This document shows positions 32,298 to 41,094 of a stretch of DNA of 64,000 nucleotides, piece after piece. The stretch is taken from NCBI RefSeq assembly GCF_031457955.1, contig NZ_JAVDXN010000014.1, positions 11,155 through 75,154 on the forward strand. The letters run 5' to 3'. A program made the position numbers and the translations under genes. Source of the stretch: Mixta sp031457955. Lineage in GTDB: Bacteria > Pseudomonadota > Gammaproteobacteria > Enterobacterales > Enterobacteriaceae. Positions within the stretch are counted from its first letter, which is position 1. Each line of letters starts with the position of its first letter. The notes beneath the pieces were generated by a model. The model saw only the letters and a program-made list of their open reading frames with translations. It did not search any database and was not told the DNA's origin.

Positions 32298-34505
32298 TCA
32301 GAAGTTATAGTTGGCGGTAATGGAAACGTTACGCGGCTCGCCGTAAACCTGATACTGGCTCACGCTGGTATCGTAGGATTTATCAAACAGATTATTCAGG
32401 TTCGCCTGCACCGAGAACTGTTTGGTGAACTGGTAGCGACCAAACAGATCCACCAGCGCATAGCTGCCCTGCTCTGCCCGCCAGTTGCCGTTGCCCTGCG
32501 GCGCGGCAACATCCTGCCAGACATGCGTCTGCCAGTTAACGCCGCCGCCCAGCGTTAGCTCTTTTAAGGCAGGCACGTTATAAGCGGCAAACAGCTTCAG
32601 GCTGGTGCGCGGCAGCATCGGATTCACCGCTTTGCCGTCGCCATCTTCCGCGACGTAGCGCGTGGCGCCGAAAGTCATTTGCAGGTTATCGGTGACCGCG
32701 CCGTTAACTTCAAACTCAATGCCTTTGCTCACCGTGCCCTGCGCGGCGTAATAAGCCTGCTCGTTGGCGGTGTTTGGGATGATCTGATTGGTCGTCTGCG
32801 CAACGTTATCCTGCTCAATGCGGAACAGCGCCACTGAGGTGGTGAGGCGGCTGTTCAGCCAGTCCGCTTTTAATCCGGTTTCATAGTTTTTGCCGGTGAC
32901 CGGATTCAGGTAGTTGCCGTTGATATCGCGATTGGTCTGCGGGTTAAAGATCGAGGTATAGCTGGCATAGGCGGACCAGGTATCGTTGATGTCATACACC
33001 AGACCTGCATATGGCGTAATGCGGTTTTTCGCCAGCGCCTGGGTCACCGTGCTGGTGCTCCATTTGGTGTAGCGCGCGCCCACAATCAGATTCAGCGGAT
33101 CGGCCAGCGAAATACGCGTCGCCAGATAGGCTGATTTCTGGTGCACCGTATCGGCCTGCGCCAGCGTCATTGCGCCCCAGTTGGTTTCAGGGAAACCGCT
33201 ATTCCAGTTGTTGTAATCGCCAGCTTCCTGCGGTGAGAGGTTATCGTAGGCATTGTGGTAGCGGTTGTTTTGACGGCTGTAGCTTACGCCCGTCATCAGC
33301 TCATGCTGACGACCAAACAGCTGATAAGGGCCGCTGGCGAAGGCGTCAAGCGCATGCACTTTGCGCGTGCCGGTGTTATAGCCGGTGCCGCCGACGAGAT
33401 CGTCATAGCCTGGATAGCTTGCGTAAGGGCTGACTAAAAGCCCGCTGTTTTTATCCACGAAACCATCAAGATAGAGCATCTTGCTGTCGAGTTTGGTTTC
33501 CGCATGGGTGCCGTTCAGGGTGAACTGCCAGCCGTTATCAAAGCGCTGCTTCAGCGTGGCAAATACGCGTCGGGACTCGGTATTACGATAGGCCCAGTCA
33601 GGCGCGGTATTGTCGCTGCGATCGTAGCTGACCAGGCTGCCGTCGCTATACCAGCGCGGTAAGCCGCCCCAGGTCGGACTGTCGGCGTTATCTTCCTGGT
33701 AATCGTAACCCACCGATAAGGTGGTGGAATCGGTGAGATCCGCATCCACCACGCCATAAATGAATTTTCTGTTGTTGCTGTAGTTATCAATATAGCTGTT
33801 TCTGTCCTGATAACCGGCGACCACGCGTCCGCGTACGTTGCCTGATTCGGTTAACGGCGCAGAGAGATCAACCACGTAGCGCTGCTTGTCCCAGCTGCCG
33901 TAGCTGGCGGAGACGTTGCCAACAAACTCGCGGCTGTCGGCGTGCTTACGGATCATATTCACCGACGCTGACGGGTTGCCGGTGCCGCTCATCAGGCCGG
34001 TTGCGCCGCGCACCACTTCGATACGGTCATACATGGCGGTATCGGAAGAGGAATCGTTAAGGTTCCAGCGCTCTTCAAACACGGTTGGAATGTCATCAAC
34101 CATGTAGTTATCAATCATAAACCCGCGTGAGTAGTAGGTCTGGCGATCGAGATCGGCCACTTTTTGCGTTACGCCGGTAGTGCTTTTTAATACGTCACCC
34201 AGCGACTGCATCTGCTGATCCTGCATGCGCTGCTTGCTGACAATGCTGACGGATTGCGGAATATCGCGCGCGGTTAAGGTCATTTTGGTGCCCGCCTGGG
34301 TAACCGGCACGCTGTAATCCTTTTCGGCGCTGTTCGCTGTCTCTTCGCTGGTGGCGTCCACCACCAGCGTTTTTTCCTGCGCCGCCGCAAAGGCGTTGTT
34401 GCCGTACAGCGCAATGGCGATCAGCGCTGCCAGTGACGTTAACGCCCGTTTAGCGGCTACGCCGTCAAGGCGATTTTCCCTGTTATTAACTGAAATCAAA
34501 GACAT
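32298..34505 (-). CDS. fhuE: TonB-dependent receptor for coprogen/rhodotorulic acid, FhuE
   Basis: 735 residues, close to E. coli FhuE along its length. Signal peptide ends at NNAFA-AAQEK; TonB box KTLVVDA follows. The plug domain has TARDIPQSVSIVSKQRM, YYSRGFMIDNYMVDDIPT and VEVVRGATGLMSGTGNPSAS. The barrel contains SPTWGGLPRWYSDGS and ends GEPRNVSITANYNF with the terminal Phe expected for barrel insertion. Imports hydroxamate siderophores (coprogen, ferrioxamine B, rhodotorulic acid in E. coli) across the outer membrane using TonB-ExbBD. Stands alone; inverted Fur-like half sites lie upstream at 34682-34708. Confidence 0.93.
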   Translation of the reverse strand: MSLISVNNRENRLDGVAAKRALTSLAALIAIALYGNNAFAAAQEKTLVVDATSEETANSAEKDYSVPVTQAGTKMTLTARDIPQSVSIVSKQRMQDQQMQSLGDVLKSTTGVTQKVADLDRQTYYSRGFMIDNYMVDDIPTVFEERWNLNDSSSDTAMYDRIEVVRGATGLMSGTGNPSASVNMIRKHADSREFVGNVSASYGSWDKQRYVVDLSAPLTESGNVRGRVVAGYQDRNSYIDNYSNNRKFIYGVVDADLTDSTTLSVGYDYQEDNADSPTWGGLPRWYSDGSLVSYDRSDNTAPDWAYRNTESRRVFATLKQRFDNGWQFTLNGTHAETKLDSKMLYLDGFVDKNSGLLVSPYASYPGYDDLVGGTGYNTGTRKVHALDAFASGPYQLFGRQHELMTGVSYSRQNNRYHNAYDNLSPQEAGDYNNWNSGFPETNWGAMTLAQADTVHQKSAYLATRISLADPLNLIVGARYTKWSTSTVTQALAKNRITPYAGLVYDINDTWSAYASYTSIFNPQTNRDINGNYLNPVTGKNYETGLKADWLNSRLTTSVALFRIEQDNVAQTTNQIIPNTANEQAYYAAQGTVSKGIEFEVNGAVTDNLQMTFGATRYVAEDGDGKAVNPMLPRTSLKLFAAYNVPALKELTLGGGVNWQTHVWQDVAAPQGNGNWRAEQGSYALVDLFGRYQFTKQFSVQANLNNLFDKSYDTSVSQYQVYGEPRNVSITANYNF

Positions 34506-34839
34506 TGTTTACCTTCAAGAGATATTATTTTTTTCGTTTGCCTGACCGTATGCGCGTTCTCGATCTGCAGAAGCTCTACGCTTAAGGCAGTTTTCCCTGA
34601 GCCAGAACGCCTGGCGTGATATCCGTCCATGTCGGCTTAGCGATTAAATGCATAGGTAAAAAATCATTTCGTCGCTAATGGTGAGAATGAGAAATTTAAT
34701 CATTTTCATTCCGGATGTAAATGCGTATTACGGAATTGTCTGGCGGGCGATCGCAGAGAGTCAGTAAAAGGTAAAGAGGCGGGATAGCGCGAGGACCGTT
34801 CCCCGCCAGGCGGCGGAGAAGGTCATAATCGGTGTGGTG
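34506..34839. other. fhuE promoter region
   Basis: About 330 bases between fhuE and yehS, both on the minus strand. It carries the fhuE promoter and the candidate Fur site at 34682-34708. A GC-rich inverted-repeat-like segment (34790-34820) follows the end of yehS. No gene seen. Confidence 0.5.
34682..34708. promoter_or_regulatory. Candidate Fur binding site upstream of fhuE
   Basis: TGAGAAT (34682) and ATTTTCA (34702) each match a 7-base half of the Fur consensus TGATAAT/ATTATCA at 6 of 7. They are separated more widely than in a single 7-1-7 site, so this may be two overlapping weak sites. About 180 bases before the fhuE start. Fur control of fhuE is established in E. coli. Confidence 0.45.
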
Positions 34840-35316
34840 TTATTTGGTGCCGGTAGCTGGACGCAGGCGAGCGGTTAAGCCGCGCAGAAAATAACGCAGA
34901 AACTGATCGCCGCATTCGCGGTAATTTTTATGCTCCGGCGCACGCATAATGGCGGTAATTTCCGGCATCGAGACGCGGAACTGCTGCGACGTCAGGATCG
35001 CCAGAATATCGTCAGTTTTCAGCGCAAAGGCGATACGCAGCTTTTTAAGGATGATGTTGTTGGTGATACGGCGCTCAACCTTCAGCGGCGGCATGCTCTC
35101 ATCTTTGCCGCGTTTGTGGTAAATCAGGCCGTTCAGGAAGCCGCTCATCAGCACGTCCGGGCAGGCGGCAAAGCCCTCTTCCTCTTCTTTCAGCATAAAG
35201 CTGGCCATCTGCTCAACGGGAATCGCCATATCGGCCAACGCCAGGATCGCGACCATGTCATTGTTGTTGAGTTTTAGCGTGTAGCGCAGGCTACGCAGTA
35301 CGTCGTTATTCATCAT
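34840..35316 (-). CDS. yehS: DUF1456 family protein YehS
   Basis: 158 residues, close to E. coli YehS (156): two repeats of a small helical domain, NNDVLRSLRYTLKLNNNDMV with KEEEEGFAACPDVLMSGFLN, then KLRIAFALKTDDILAILTSQ with YRECGDQFLRYFLRGL. Cytoplasmic; the DUF1456 helical repeat has no settled function. Start at the first of two consecutive ATG codons, matching E. coli. Monocistronic here. Confidence 0.92.
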   Translation of the reverse strand: MMNNDVLRSLRYTLKLNNNDMVAILALADMAIPVEQMASFMLKEEEEGFAACPDVLMSGFLNGLIYHKRGKDESMPPLKVERRITNNIILKKLRIAFALKTDDILAILTSQQFRVSMPEITAIMRAPEHKNYRECGDQFLRYFLRGLTARLRPATGTK

Positions 35317-35492
35317 CGCGATGATTCCTTACCCTTCCGGCATGCAAAGCGGGCAGTATAGCGATCTCTGCGCTGATGACGAGCAAAACTACGCGCTTTT
35401 GCGGTTATTGCGAGCGGGTAAAAACAGGGAGGTAATCAGCGTAGCGAGGTGAAACAGCCGCGCTGCGGATGCAGGCGCGGCAGGAAAAAACG

Positions 35493-35924
35493 TTAGTTTT
35501 CCAGTTTATAATTCAGGGTGATTTCGGCATTCAGCACCTGTGAAACCGGGCAACCCGCTTTTGCCTTGTTGATAATCTCATCAAAGGCGGCGTTATCGAT
35601 GCCCGGCAGTTTAATGTTGCTGTCGAGCGCGATTTTGGTAATCGCGAAACCTTCGCCCTGTTTGTCCAGCGAGACATCCGCCGTGGTATCGATACTCTGC
35701 GGCGTATGGCCTGCCTGGCCCAGCATCATAGAGAGCGCCATTGAGAAGCAAGCAGCGTGCGCTGCGCCAATCAGCTCTTCCGGGTTGGTGCCCGGCTGAT
35801 CTTCAAAGCGGGTGTTAAAGCCGTATGGCTGCTGTTTCAGCGCGCCACTTTCAGTAGAAACGGTGCCTTTGCCGCGTTTGAGATCGCCTTCCCAGTGTGC
35901 CTGACCTTTCTTATGAATCGTCAT
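35493..35924 (-). CDS. osmC: Organic hydroperoxide reductase OsmC
   Basis: 143 residues, as in E. coli OsmC. Both redox cysteines are present: C59 in GAAHAACFSMALSMML and C125 in KAKAGCPVSQVLNAEITL. The opening MTIHKKGQAHWEGDLKRGKG is typical. A homodimeric cytoplasmic thiol peroxidase that reduces organic hydroperoxides using lipoylated proteins; osmotically and RpoS/Rcs-induced in E. coli. Single gene. Confidence 0.95.
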   Translation of the reverse strand: MTIHKKGQAHWEGDLKRGKGTVSTESGALKQQPYGFNTRFEDQPGTNPEELIGAAHAACFSMALSMMLGQAGHTPQSIDTTADVSLDKQGEGFAITKIALDSNIKLPGIDNAAFDEIINKAKAGCPVSQVLNAEITLNYKLEN

Positions 35925-36087
35925 CTTTCCTCCGGTTTTACTGAAATGTACTATCAGTATAGTTAGTCCGCTGCGTATTAGCTGGCAGCAACCTCTTCAC
36001 CACAGTGCCACGCGCTGTCAGCCCGCATACAGGCTGGTTAAGCGGCGGCGAGAAAAATGTAACTAACGAAGAATGATGGAGAAAAGC

Positions 36088-36267
36088 ATGTTTCAGAAAG
36101 GTGATTTTGTGCAGGCGAAAACCGGCGGCCCAAAAATGCAGATCGTGCGCGTGGAGGGTGAAACGCTGTGGTGCGCGCGGATTGATGACGCAGAGCAAAA
36201 AGAGATCGAGATCCCGGCCAGCTTGGTGAATCCTTACCATGAAGATGGCGACTTCGGCGTCTGCTGA
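36088..36267 (+). CDS. YodC-type DUF2158 small protein
   Basis: 59 residues from the ATG MFQKGDFVQAKTGGPKMQIV, which has GGAGAA 8 bases upstream; an in-frame ATG five codons earlier lacks such a site. A single small beta-barrel domain (DUF2158) with GDFVQAKTGGPKM and LWCARIDDAEQKEIEIPASL. Family members such as E. coli YodC have no known role. Divergent from osmC. Confidence 0.82.
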   Translation: MFQKGDFVQAKTGGPKMQIVRVEGETLWCARIDDAEQKEIEIPASLVNPYHEDGDFGVC

Positions 36268-36348
36268 GTTTCCGGCAGCCTGCCCAACAACGGGCTGCCA
36301 TCACTGTTAACCGGCTTTCCGCTATGTGATTGTAGCGCTGCTCATCGC

Positions 36349-36675
36349 TTAGCTATACAGCCAGCGCCCCGCCCTGGCTGATTCGGCAAACATACGCACG
36401 CTCAGGGGCTTACGGGTTTGTATCACCGGTTTTTGCGTAAACCATTGTCGGAAAAACCAGGGAATTTCCCAGGGATAATAATCATCCAGATTTAATGGCG
36501 AAACGTCGACGTTAAATACCGCGTCATATTTATCAATTGCCGTTAGCAGATCGTCTGCTGGCGCATACTCCTGCAATATGTCATCAAGTTTCAAGGGAAT
36601 CGGTTTAAACCGTAGCGTGGCAAGTACGGGTAGTTCGCGACGAAAAAAAGCAAGAACCTCGTCGTCAGTTACCAT
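36349..36675 (-). CDS. DUF1493 family protein
   Basis: 108 residues with the conserved pattern VLAFFRRELPVLATLRFKPI, PLKLDDILQEYAP, YDAVFNVDVSPLNLDDYYPW, EIPWFFRQWF. Function unknown; acidic and probably cytoplasmic. Its start overlaps the end of the upstream gene by 7 bases, so the two are co-translated. Pairs of a short membrane-anchored protein followed by a DUF1493 protein recur in enterobacterial genomes, which suggests they act together. Confidence 0.82.
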   Translation of the reverse strand: MVTDDEVLAFFRRELPVLATLRFKPIPLKLDDILQEYAPADDLLTAIDKYDAVFNVDVSPLNLDDYYPWEIPWFFRQWFTQKPVIQTRKPLSVRMFAESARAGRWLYS

Positions 36676-37118
36676 ATTTTGTCACCTCCACGGACAATTT
36701 TATTATATTTATGTAACGTATTAAAGGTTATTAGCGCCACATCTTTTGTCAATAACCCCCATCCTAAAACAGGAACAGTACGACCAACAAATGCACCCAG
36801 ATTATTGACCATCATCGGTTTAAGGGTTTTTATACTGGCATTAGTAAATGTTGGCAGAGGATAAGGAAGTTCAATATTCAGCAAGCGCCTTGCTGTGACT
36901 GATGCAACAGAAGTCCCAGGCGTTGTACCCATGGGTTTCCCTCTGGTTTTTATTAGCGGTTGTCCAAGCAAAATCAATGATATCGTTGTGATGTTTTCAA
37001 CGCCACCAATGTAATCATTAACTTCGTCCAGCAAGATCCAAAAAAACAACTCACCCGCTGAAATATTAGCGATTCCATTATAAAAATAAGTTCCGTTTAA
37101 TTCTTCAACCGTATCTAT
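36669..37118 (-). CDS. Conserved enterobacterial protein paired with DUF1493, apparent ATA start
   Basis: The conserved part reads ELNGTYFYNGIANISAGELF, FWILLDEVNDYIGGVENITT, KPMGTTPGTSVASV, GAFVGRTVPVLGWGLLTKDV. This is the partner protein commonly found before DUF1493 genes, with one or two hydrophobic segments; function unknown. No ATG, GTG or TTG precedes the conserved N-terminus. AAGGAG (37125-37130) stands 6 bases before an in-frame ATA (37116-37118) where the ATG is expected, giving 149 residues. A TTG at 37049 would give 126 but cut off the conserved start. Either ATA initiates weakly or the start codon has decayed. The DNA is lower in GC than its neighbours. Confidence 0.65.
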   Translation of the reverse strand: MDTVEELNGTYFYNGIANISAGELFFWILLDEVNDYIGGVENITTISLILLGQPLIKTRGKPMGTTPGTSVASVTARRLLNIELPYPLPTFTNASIKTLKPMMVNNLGAFVGRTVPVLGWGLLTKDVALITFNTLHKYNKIVRGGDKIW

Positions 37119-37461
37119 ACGCTGCTCCTTAGCGTTAATGATGCTTCGGTATTATAAGCAGCGGAATCCGGTTAATTCTATAGCTAAACATTTAATAAAC
37201 CCTGCCGGCATTAAAAGTTTCATTTATATTCCCGCTATTATTTCAGCCAATGCACATCCGATATCCACGCACCATACCTCGCGGATTGGTGAAATTCTTA
37301 AAATCTGAAAAAATCTGCTTCATACAAGATAAGTTACCCGAAGGAGCGCTTGTTCTCTATGATAAAAGTGGCGCTGGTAGCGATAGTATCCTGCAAACCA
37401 CAGGCTGTGTTCTAAGCGCGCCGCAACTAAAATATGTTCTCTTTTTTACCAGGATGTTTGT
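37119..37461. other. Intergenic region between the DUF1493 pair and speG
   Basis: About 340 bases, AT-rich on the left. It holds the ribosome binding site of the leftward gene and presumably the speG promoter. A 71-codon plus frame (37250-37465) ends overlapping the speG start, but has no ribosome binding site and no recognisable content, so I do not call it. Confidence 0.5.
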
Positions 37462-38010
37462 ATGAGCGTGAAATTACGTCCGCTTGAGCGGGAAGATCTG
37501 CACTTTGTGCATCAGCTGGATAACAACGCCAGCGTGATGCGTTACTGGTTCGAGGAGCCTTACGAGGCGTTTGTTGAACTGTCTGACCTGTATAACAAAC
37601 ATATACACGATCAGAGCGAGCGTCGCTTTGTGGTGGAAAACCACGGCGAGAAAGCGGGCCTGGTGGAACTGGTGGAGATCAACCATGTCCATCGCCGCGC
37701 CGAGTTCCAGATCATTATCGATCCTTTGCATCAGGGCAAAGGGCTGGCCAGCCAGGCAGCGAAGCTGGCAATGGATTACGGTTTTTCCGTGCTGAATTTG
37801 TATAAGCTCTATTTGATTGTCGATCAGGAGAATGAGAAAGCGATCCATATCTACAGCAAGCTGGGCTTTGAGATCGAAGGCGTACTGAAGCACGAATTCT
37901 TTATTAACGGCGAGTACCGTAACACCATTCGCATGTGCATTTTCCAGCATCAGTATCTGGAAAAGCATAAAGCCCATCCCGGCGCGATGGTCAAACCCAC
38001 CGCCCAGTAG
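37462..38010 (+). CDS. speG: Spermidine N1-acetyltransferase SpeG
   Basis: 182 residues, nearly identical in pattern to E. coli SpeG: VKLRPLEREDLHFVHQLDNN, FEEPYEAFVELSDLYNKHIH (allosteric polyamine site region), then HQGKGLASQAAKLA, the acetyl-CoA binding motif A, and NEKAIHIYSKLGF. A GNAT enzyme forming dodecamers in the cytoplasm; acetylates spermidine and spermine to limit polyamine toxicity, which links it to the MdtJI spermidine exporter encoded at the left of the window. Confidence 0.95.
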   Translation: MSVKLRPLEREDLHFVHQLDNNASVMRYWFEEPYEAFVELSDLYNKHIHDQSERRFVVENHGEKAGLVELVEINHVHRRAEFQIIIDPLHQGKGLASQAAKLAMDYGFSVLNLYKLYLIVDQENEKAIHIYSKLGFEIEGVLKHEFFINGEYRNTIRMCIFQHQYLEKHKAHPGAMVKPTAQ

Positions 38011-38117
38011 GCGCGCAGCAGCGCGGAGGTACGCTCACGCGCTGCCGTGACTGGCGCGTATCAGCCCGTACGCCGATCGGGTGTGTCGCTGACGACCGCT
38101 TACGGGCAGAAAATCGG

Positions 38118-38540
38118 TCAGCCCGCGCGCGCGCCGACCCGGTTGATCACCGGCTGAACCACGGCCGGTTCAATGTTGTACATGCCGCCATAAAACGGAT
38201 CCACCAGCAGCCAGCCGGGGAAGCCGCCCAGCGGAATGTTGCCGAGGATATACCACAGGTTCGCCTTCTCTTTTAACGGCAGCGTCAGCGGAACGTAGCC
38301 AGGCCGCTCCATCATCACCTGATAGCTTTTTTTGCCGAAATAGCGGCCGGTAGATTTCTCCAGCACCACGGTTTTCGGGGTAATGCCTTCCGCTACCGCG
38401 CGTCCGGTTTCATCCTGTACAACAAAGGTTGCTCCTTGCGGAATCGAATCGATGCGCACGCTTTGCGTTTCGGAGCCAACAATGGTGGCGCAGCCGCTGA
38501 GCAGCGATGCTGCCGCCAGCGCCAGTAACAGGCGTTTCAT
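38118..38540 (-). CDS. Lipoprotein of unknown function (PEGA-like core)
   Basis: 140 residues. Lipoprotein signal peptide MKRLLLALAAASLLSGCATI with Cys at residue 17. The mature part has a small beta domain with SVRIDSIPQGATFVVQDETG, which resembles a PEGA-type surface domain, GRYFGKKSYQVMMERPGYVP, and a hydrophobic Gly/Pro-rich end (LGNIPLGGFPGWLLVDPF). Residue +2 after Cys is Ala, so outer-membrane sorting is expected. No gene name recognised. Confidence 0.8.
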   Translation of the reverse strand: MKRLLLALAAASLLSGCATIVGSETQSVRIDSIPQGATFVVQDETGRAVAEGITPKTVVLEKSTGRYFGKKSYQVMMERPGYVPLTLPLKEKANLWYILGNIPLGGFPGWLLVDPFYGGMYNIEPAVVQPVINRVGARAG

Positions 38541-38596
38541 ACGCTTTCCTGAATTTTACGGTTTGGTAGTAGTGTAATCGGCAACGCGGCGCTTTT

Positions 38597-38630
38597 CCTT
38601 AGCGCCGGATTGCCTTTCCCGGCGCTAAGG
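38597..38630. repeat. 12-base inverted repeat between mmuM and lipoprotein gene
   Basis: CCTTAGCGCCGG, ten-base loop, CCGGCGCTAAGG. It lies just after the mmuM stop codon (minus strand) without a good T-tract. A probable transcript-end hairpin. Confidence 0.65.
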
Positions 38631-38642
38631 CGGTGTGAAAGG

Positions 38643-39578
38643 TTACGGATGCGCGCAGCTGTGGGCCAGCGCGGCGATATCCTGCGGCGTGGTGCGGCAG
38701 CAGCCGCCAATAATTTGCGCACCGGCAGCGCGCCATTCGCTTAGCTTATCCTGTAACGAACAGCCTGCTGGCGCGCTGTGCCAGCTTTTGCTGACCGCAT
38801 CATATTGCTCGCCAGAGTTGGGATAGACCAGCAGCGGTTTGGCGGTCAGGCCGCGCAGCGTAGTTAACGCTGGCGTCACCTTTTCCAGCGCAATGCAGTT
38901 GATGCCCAATGCCACCGCCTGCGGACAACCATTCAGCAAGGCCGCGACCTTTGTCAGCGGCGTGCCGTCGGAGAGGTGCTCGCTGTCGCGCAGGGTAAAA
39001 GAGAACCAGGCGGGCATGGCGGGGAATTCCGCCAGCAGCGCCACCAGCGCCTCAAGTTCGGCGTAAGAAGGCAGCGTTTCACAGGCCAGCAGATCGATGC
39101 CGGAACCCGCCAGCGCCTCTACGCGCGGACGATGAAACGCCATCATTTCCTGTTGCGGCAGCGCATAATCGCCGCGATATTCTGCGCCGTTAGCAAGGAA
39201 AGCGCCGTAAGGCCCGACCGATCCCGCCACCAGCAGCGGCGCGGCCTGCGGCTGCTGCGTCAAATAGTCCTGGCGCGCGCGCAGCGCCAGCTCAGCGCTG
39301 CGAATAATCAACTCACGTGATTGCAGCTCGCTCAGCCCGCGTGCGGCAAAACCCTGCGGCGTCGCCTGATAGCTGGCGGTGATCGCGCACTGCGCCCCGG
39401 CGGCAAAATAGTCGTAATGCACCTGATAAATCAGCTGCGGATCTTCCATTAGCACTTTGGCTGACCACAGCGCATCGGCAAGCATACAGCCGCGCGCTTC
39501 CAGCTCCGTCGCCAGCGCGCCATCCAGGATCAGCGTATCGCGACGCTGTAAAAGATCGGCAATGGGATCAAATAACAT
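38643..39578 (-). CDS. mmuM: Homocysteine S-methyltransferase MmuM
   Basis: 311 residues. Zinc-dependent TIM-barrel enzyme that uses S-methylmethionine (or SAM) to methylate homocysteine to methionine. Visible features: LILDGALATELEARGC, QCAITASYQATPQGF, SVGPYGAFLANGAEYRGDY, and the zinc cysteines in GINC and IIGGCCRTTP. The gene overlaps the end of mmuP by 11 bases and forms an operon with it behind MetJ boxes, as in E. coli. Confidence 0.95.
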   Translation of the reverse strand: MLFDPIADLLQRRDTLILDGALATELEARGCMLADALWSAKVLMEDPQLIYQVHYDYFAAGAQCAITASYQATPQGFAARGLSELQSRELIIRSAELALRARQDYLTQQPQAAPLLVAGSVGPYGAFLANGAEYRGDYALPQQEMMAFHRPRVEALAGSGIDLLACETLPSYAELEALVALLAEFPAMPAWFSFTLRDSEHLSDGTPLTKVAALLNGCPQAVALGINCIALEKVTPALTTLRGLTAKPLLVYPNSGEQYDAVSKSWHSAPAGCSLQDKLSEWRAAGAQIIGGCCRTTPQDIAALAHSCAHP

Positions 39579-40977
39579 GTTGTTTTTCCTTAGCGCTGTT
39601 TTGCGTTTTGCGTTGTGTTAACCAGTAAGCACCATAGCAGATCGCCACAAAGGGCAAACCACACCACAGCGCGATGCGCTGCTCAGGATCGAATGCCAGC
39701 CCGACGCAGGCCAGCAGGCAGAGCGCAAAGCCCAGAATCGGCGTCAGCGGGAACCAGGGCGCACGGAATTTCAGCCCGGCAAGCGGCCGCCCTTCGCGCA
39801 GATATTGCCGCCGGAAGGCGTAATGGGAGGCGCAGATGCTGAGCCAGACCGCCACCACGGCGAAACCAGAGATAGCGGAGAGCGCGACGTAAACGGTATC
39901 GGCGGCAACCACGCTGGAAAACAGCGCCAGCAGCCCGCCCAGCATACTGGCGCTAATGGCCACCAGCGGAATGCCGCGTCGCGTCAGGCGCGAGAAACAG
40001 CGCGGCAGCGTACCTTCATTCGATAACGACCAGAGCATCCGGCCCGACGCATAAAGGCCAGAGTTAGCCGCCGAAAGAATGGCCGTCAGAATCACGAAAT
40101 TAAAGATATCCGCCGCCCAGGGCAGGCCGATTTTCTCAAATACCAGCACAAACGGGCTTTTTACGATGCCCGCCTGCTCCATCGGGATCAGCGCCGCCAG
40201 AATCAGCACCGTGCCGATAAAGAAAATAATCAGGCGCGCAACGGTGGTGCGAATCGCCAGCGGCAGCACTTTCTGCGGATTTTCCGTTTCGCCAGCGGCG
40301 ATGCCAATCAGTTCGGTACCGGAGAAGGCAAAGTTAACCGCCACCATGGTCATCAGGATCGGCAGCGCGCCGTGCGGCAGCCAGCCGGAAGCGGTGAGGT
40401 TATGGAAAAACGGCGCGGGCGTGCCATCTTTGAGCGGAATCAGGCCGAATACCGCGCCGCCGCCCAGAATGATAAACGCCAGAATGGTGATCACTTTAAT
40501 CAGCGAGAACCAGAATTCCCCTTCGGCGAAGAAGCGCGTGGAGATGACATTCAGCAGAAAAATCGCCAGACAGAACACCAGGCACCAGAGCCAGACCGGC
40601 GTTTGCGGGAACCAGTACTGCATACAAAAACCGGCCGCCGTCAGGCTGGAGCCGAGCGCAACGGTCCAGGTCAGCCAGTAGAGCCAGGCCACGGTGTAGC
40701 CGGTGGCTGGGCTAAGGTAACGCGAGGCGTAAACGTGAAACGCGCCGGTTTCCGGCATCGCTACCGACAGCTCGCCCAGCGACTGCATCACCAGCCAGAC
40801 CACCAGCGCGCCGATCAGGTACGCCAGTAGCGTTCCTGCCGCACCGGTAGTGGAAATGATATAGCCGGTATTGAAAAACAGGCCGGTGCCGATCACACCG
40901 CCCAGAGAAAGCATCACCAGATGGCGCGCCTTCATACTACGTTTAAATTGTCCGCCTTGCGGCTGTTCTGACTGCAT
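39568..40977 (-). CDS. mmuP: S-methylmethionine permease MmuP
   Basis: 469 residues from the ATG MQSEQPQGGQFKRSMKARHL. Twelve-helix amino-acid/polyamine/organocation permease, very close to E. coli MmuP: LSLGGVIGTGLFFNTGYIIS, ETGAFHVYASRYLSPATGYT, NFAFSGTELIGIAAGETENP, SLSNEGTLPRCFSRLTRRGI. Imports S-methylmethionine for MmuM. The frame runs 25 codons further upstream, but those would cross the MetJ boxes, so the shorter start is preferred. Confidence 0.94.
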   Translation of the reverse strand: MQSEQPQGGQFKRSMKARHLVMLSLGGVIGTGLFFNTGYIISTTGAAGTLLAYLIGALVVWLVMQSLGELSVAMPETGAFHVYASRYLSPATGYTVAWLYWLTWTVALGSSLTAAGFCMQYWFPQTPVWLWCLVFCLAIFLLNVISTRFFAEGEFWFSLIKVITILAFIILGGGAVFGLIPLKDGTPAPFFHNLTASGWLPHGALPILMTMVAVNFAFSGTELIGIAAGETENPQKVLPLAIRTTVARLIIFFIGTVLILAALIPMEQAGIVKSPFVLVFEKIGLPWAADIFNFVILTAILSAANSGLYASGRMLWSLSNEGTLPRCFSRLTRRGIPLVAISASMLGGLLALFSSVVAADTVYVALSAISGFAVVAVWLSICASHYAFRRQYLREGRPLAGLKFRAPWFPLTPILGFALCLLACVGLAFDPEQRIALWCGLPFVAICYGAYWLTQRKTQNSAKEKQHVI

Positions 40978-40994
40978 GGTTGCCTGATCCGTAT

Positions 40995-41018
40995 GGACGT
41001 CTAAACTTCTAAATGTGG
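40995..41018. promoter_or_regulatory. MetJ operator (met boxes) upstream of mmuPM
   Basis: Tandem octamers GGACGTCT (7 of 8 to AGACGTCT), AAACTTCT (6 of 8) and a weaker AAATGTGG, starting 18 bases before the mmuP start. MetJ binds two or more adjacent boxes to repress methionine genes; mmuPM is a known member of that regulon in E. coli. Confidence 0.7.
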
Positions 41019-41094
41019 CAAAGTTTATACCTGTCCATGCGGCAGAATGCAACGTAACAAGCGGTATGGCTTAACAGCGGTCGGGCGGATAAGG

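Noticed and set aside
37250..37465. 71-codon plus frame ending over the speG start
   Set aside because: No ribosome binding site, no recognisable family, low-complexity composition; treated as chance.
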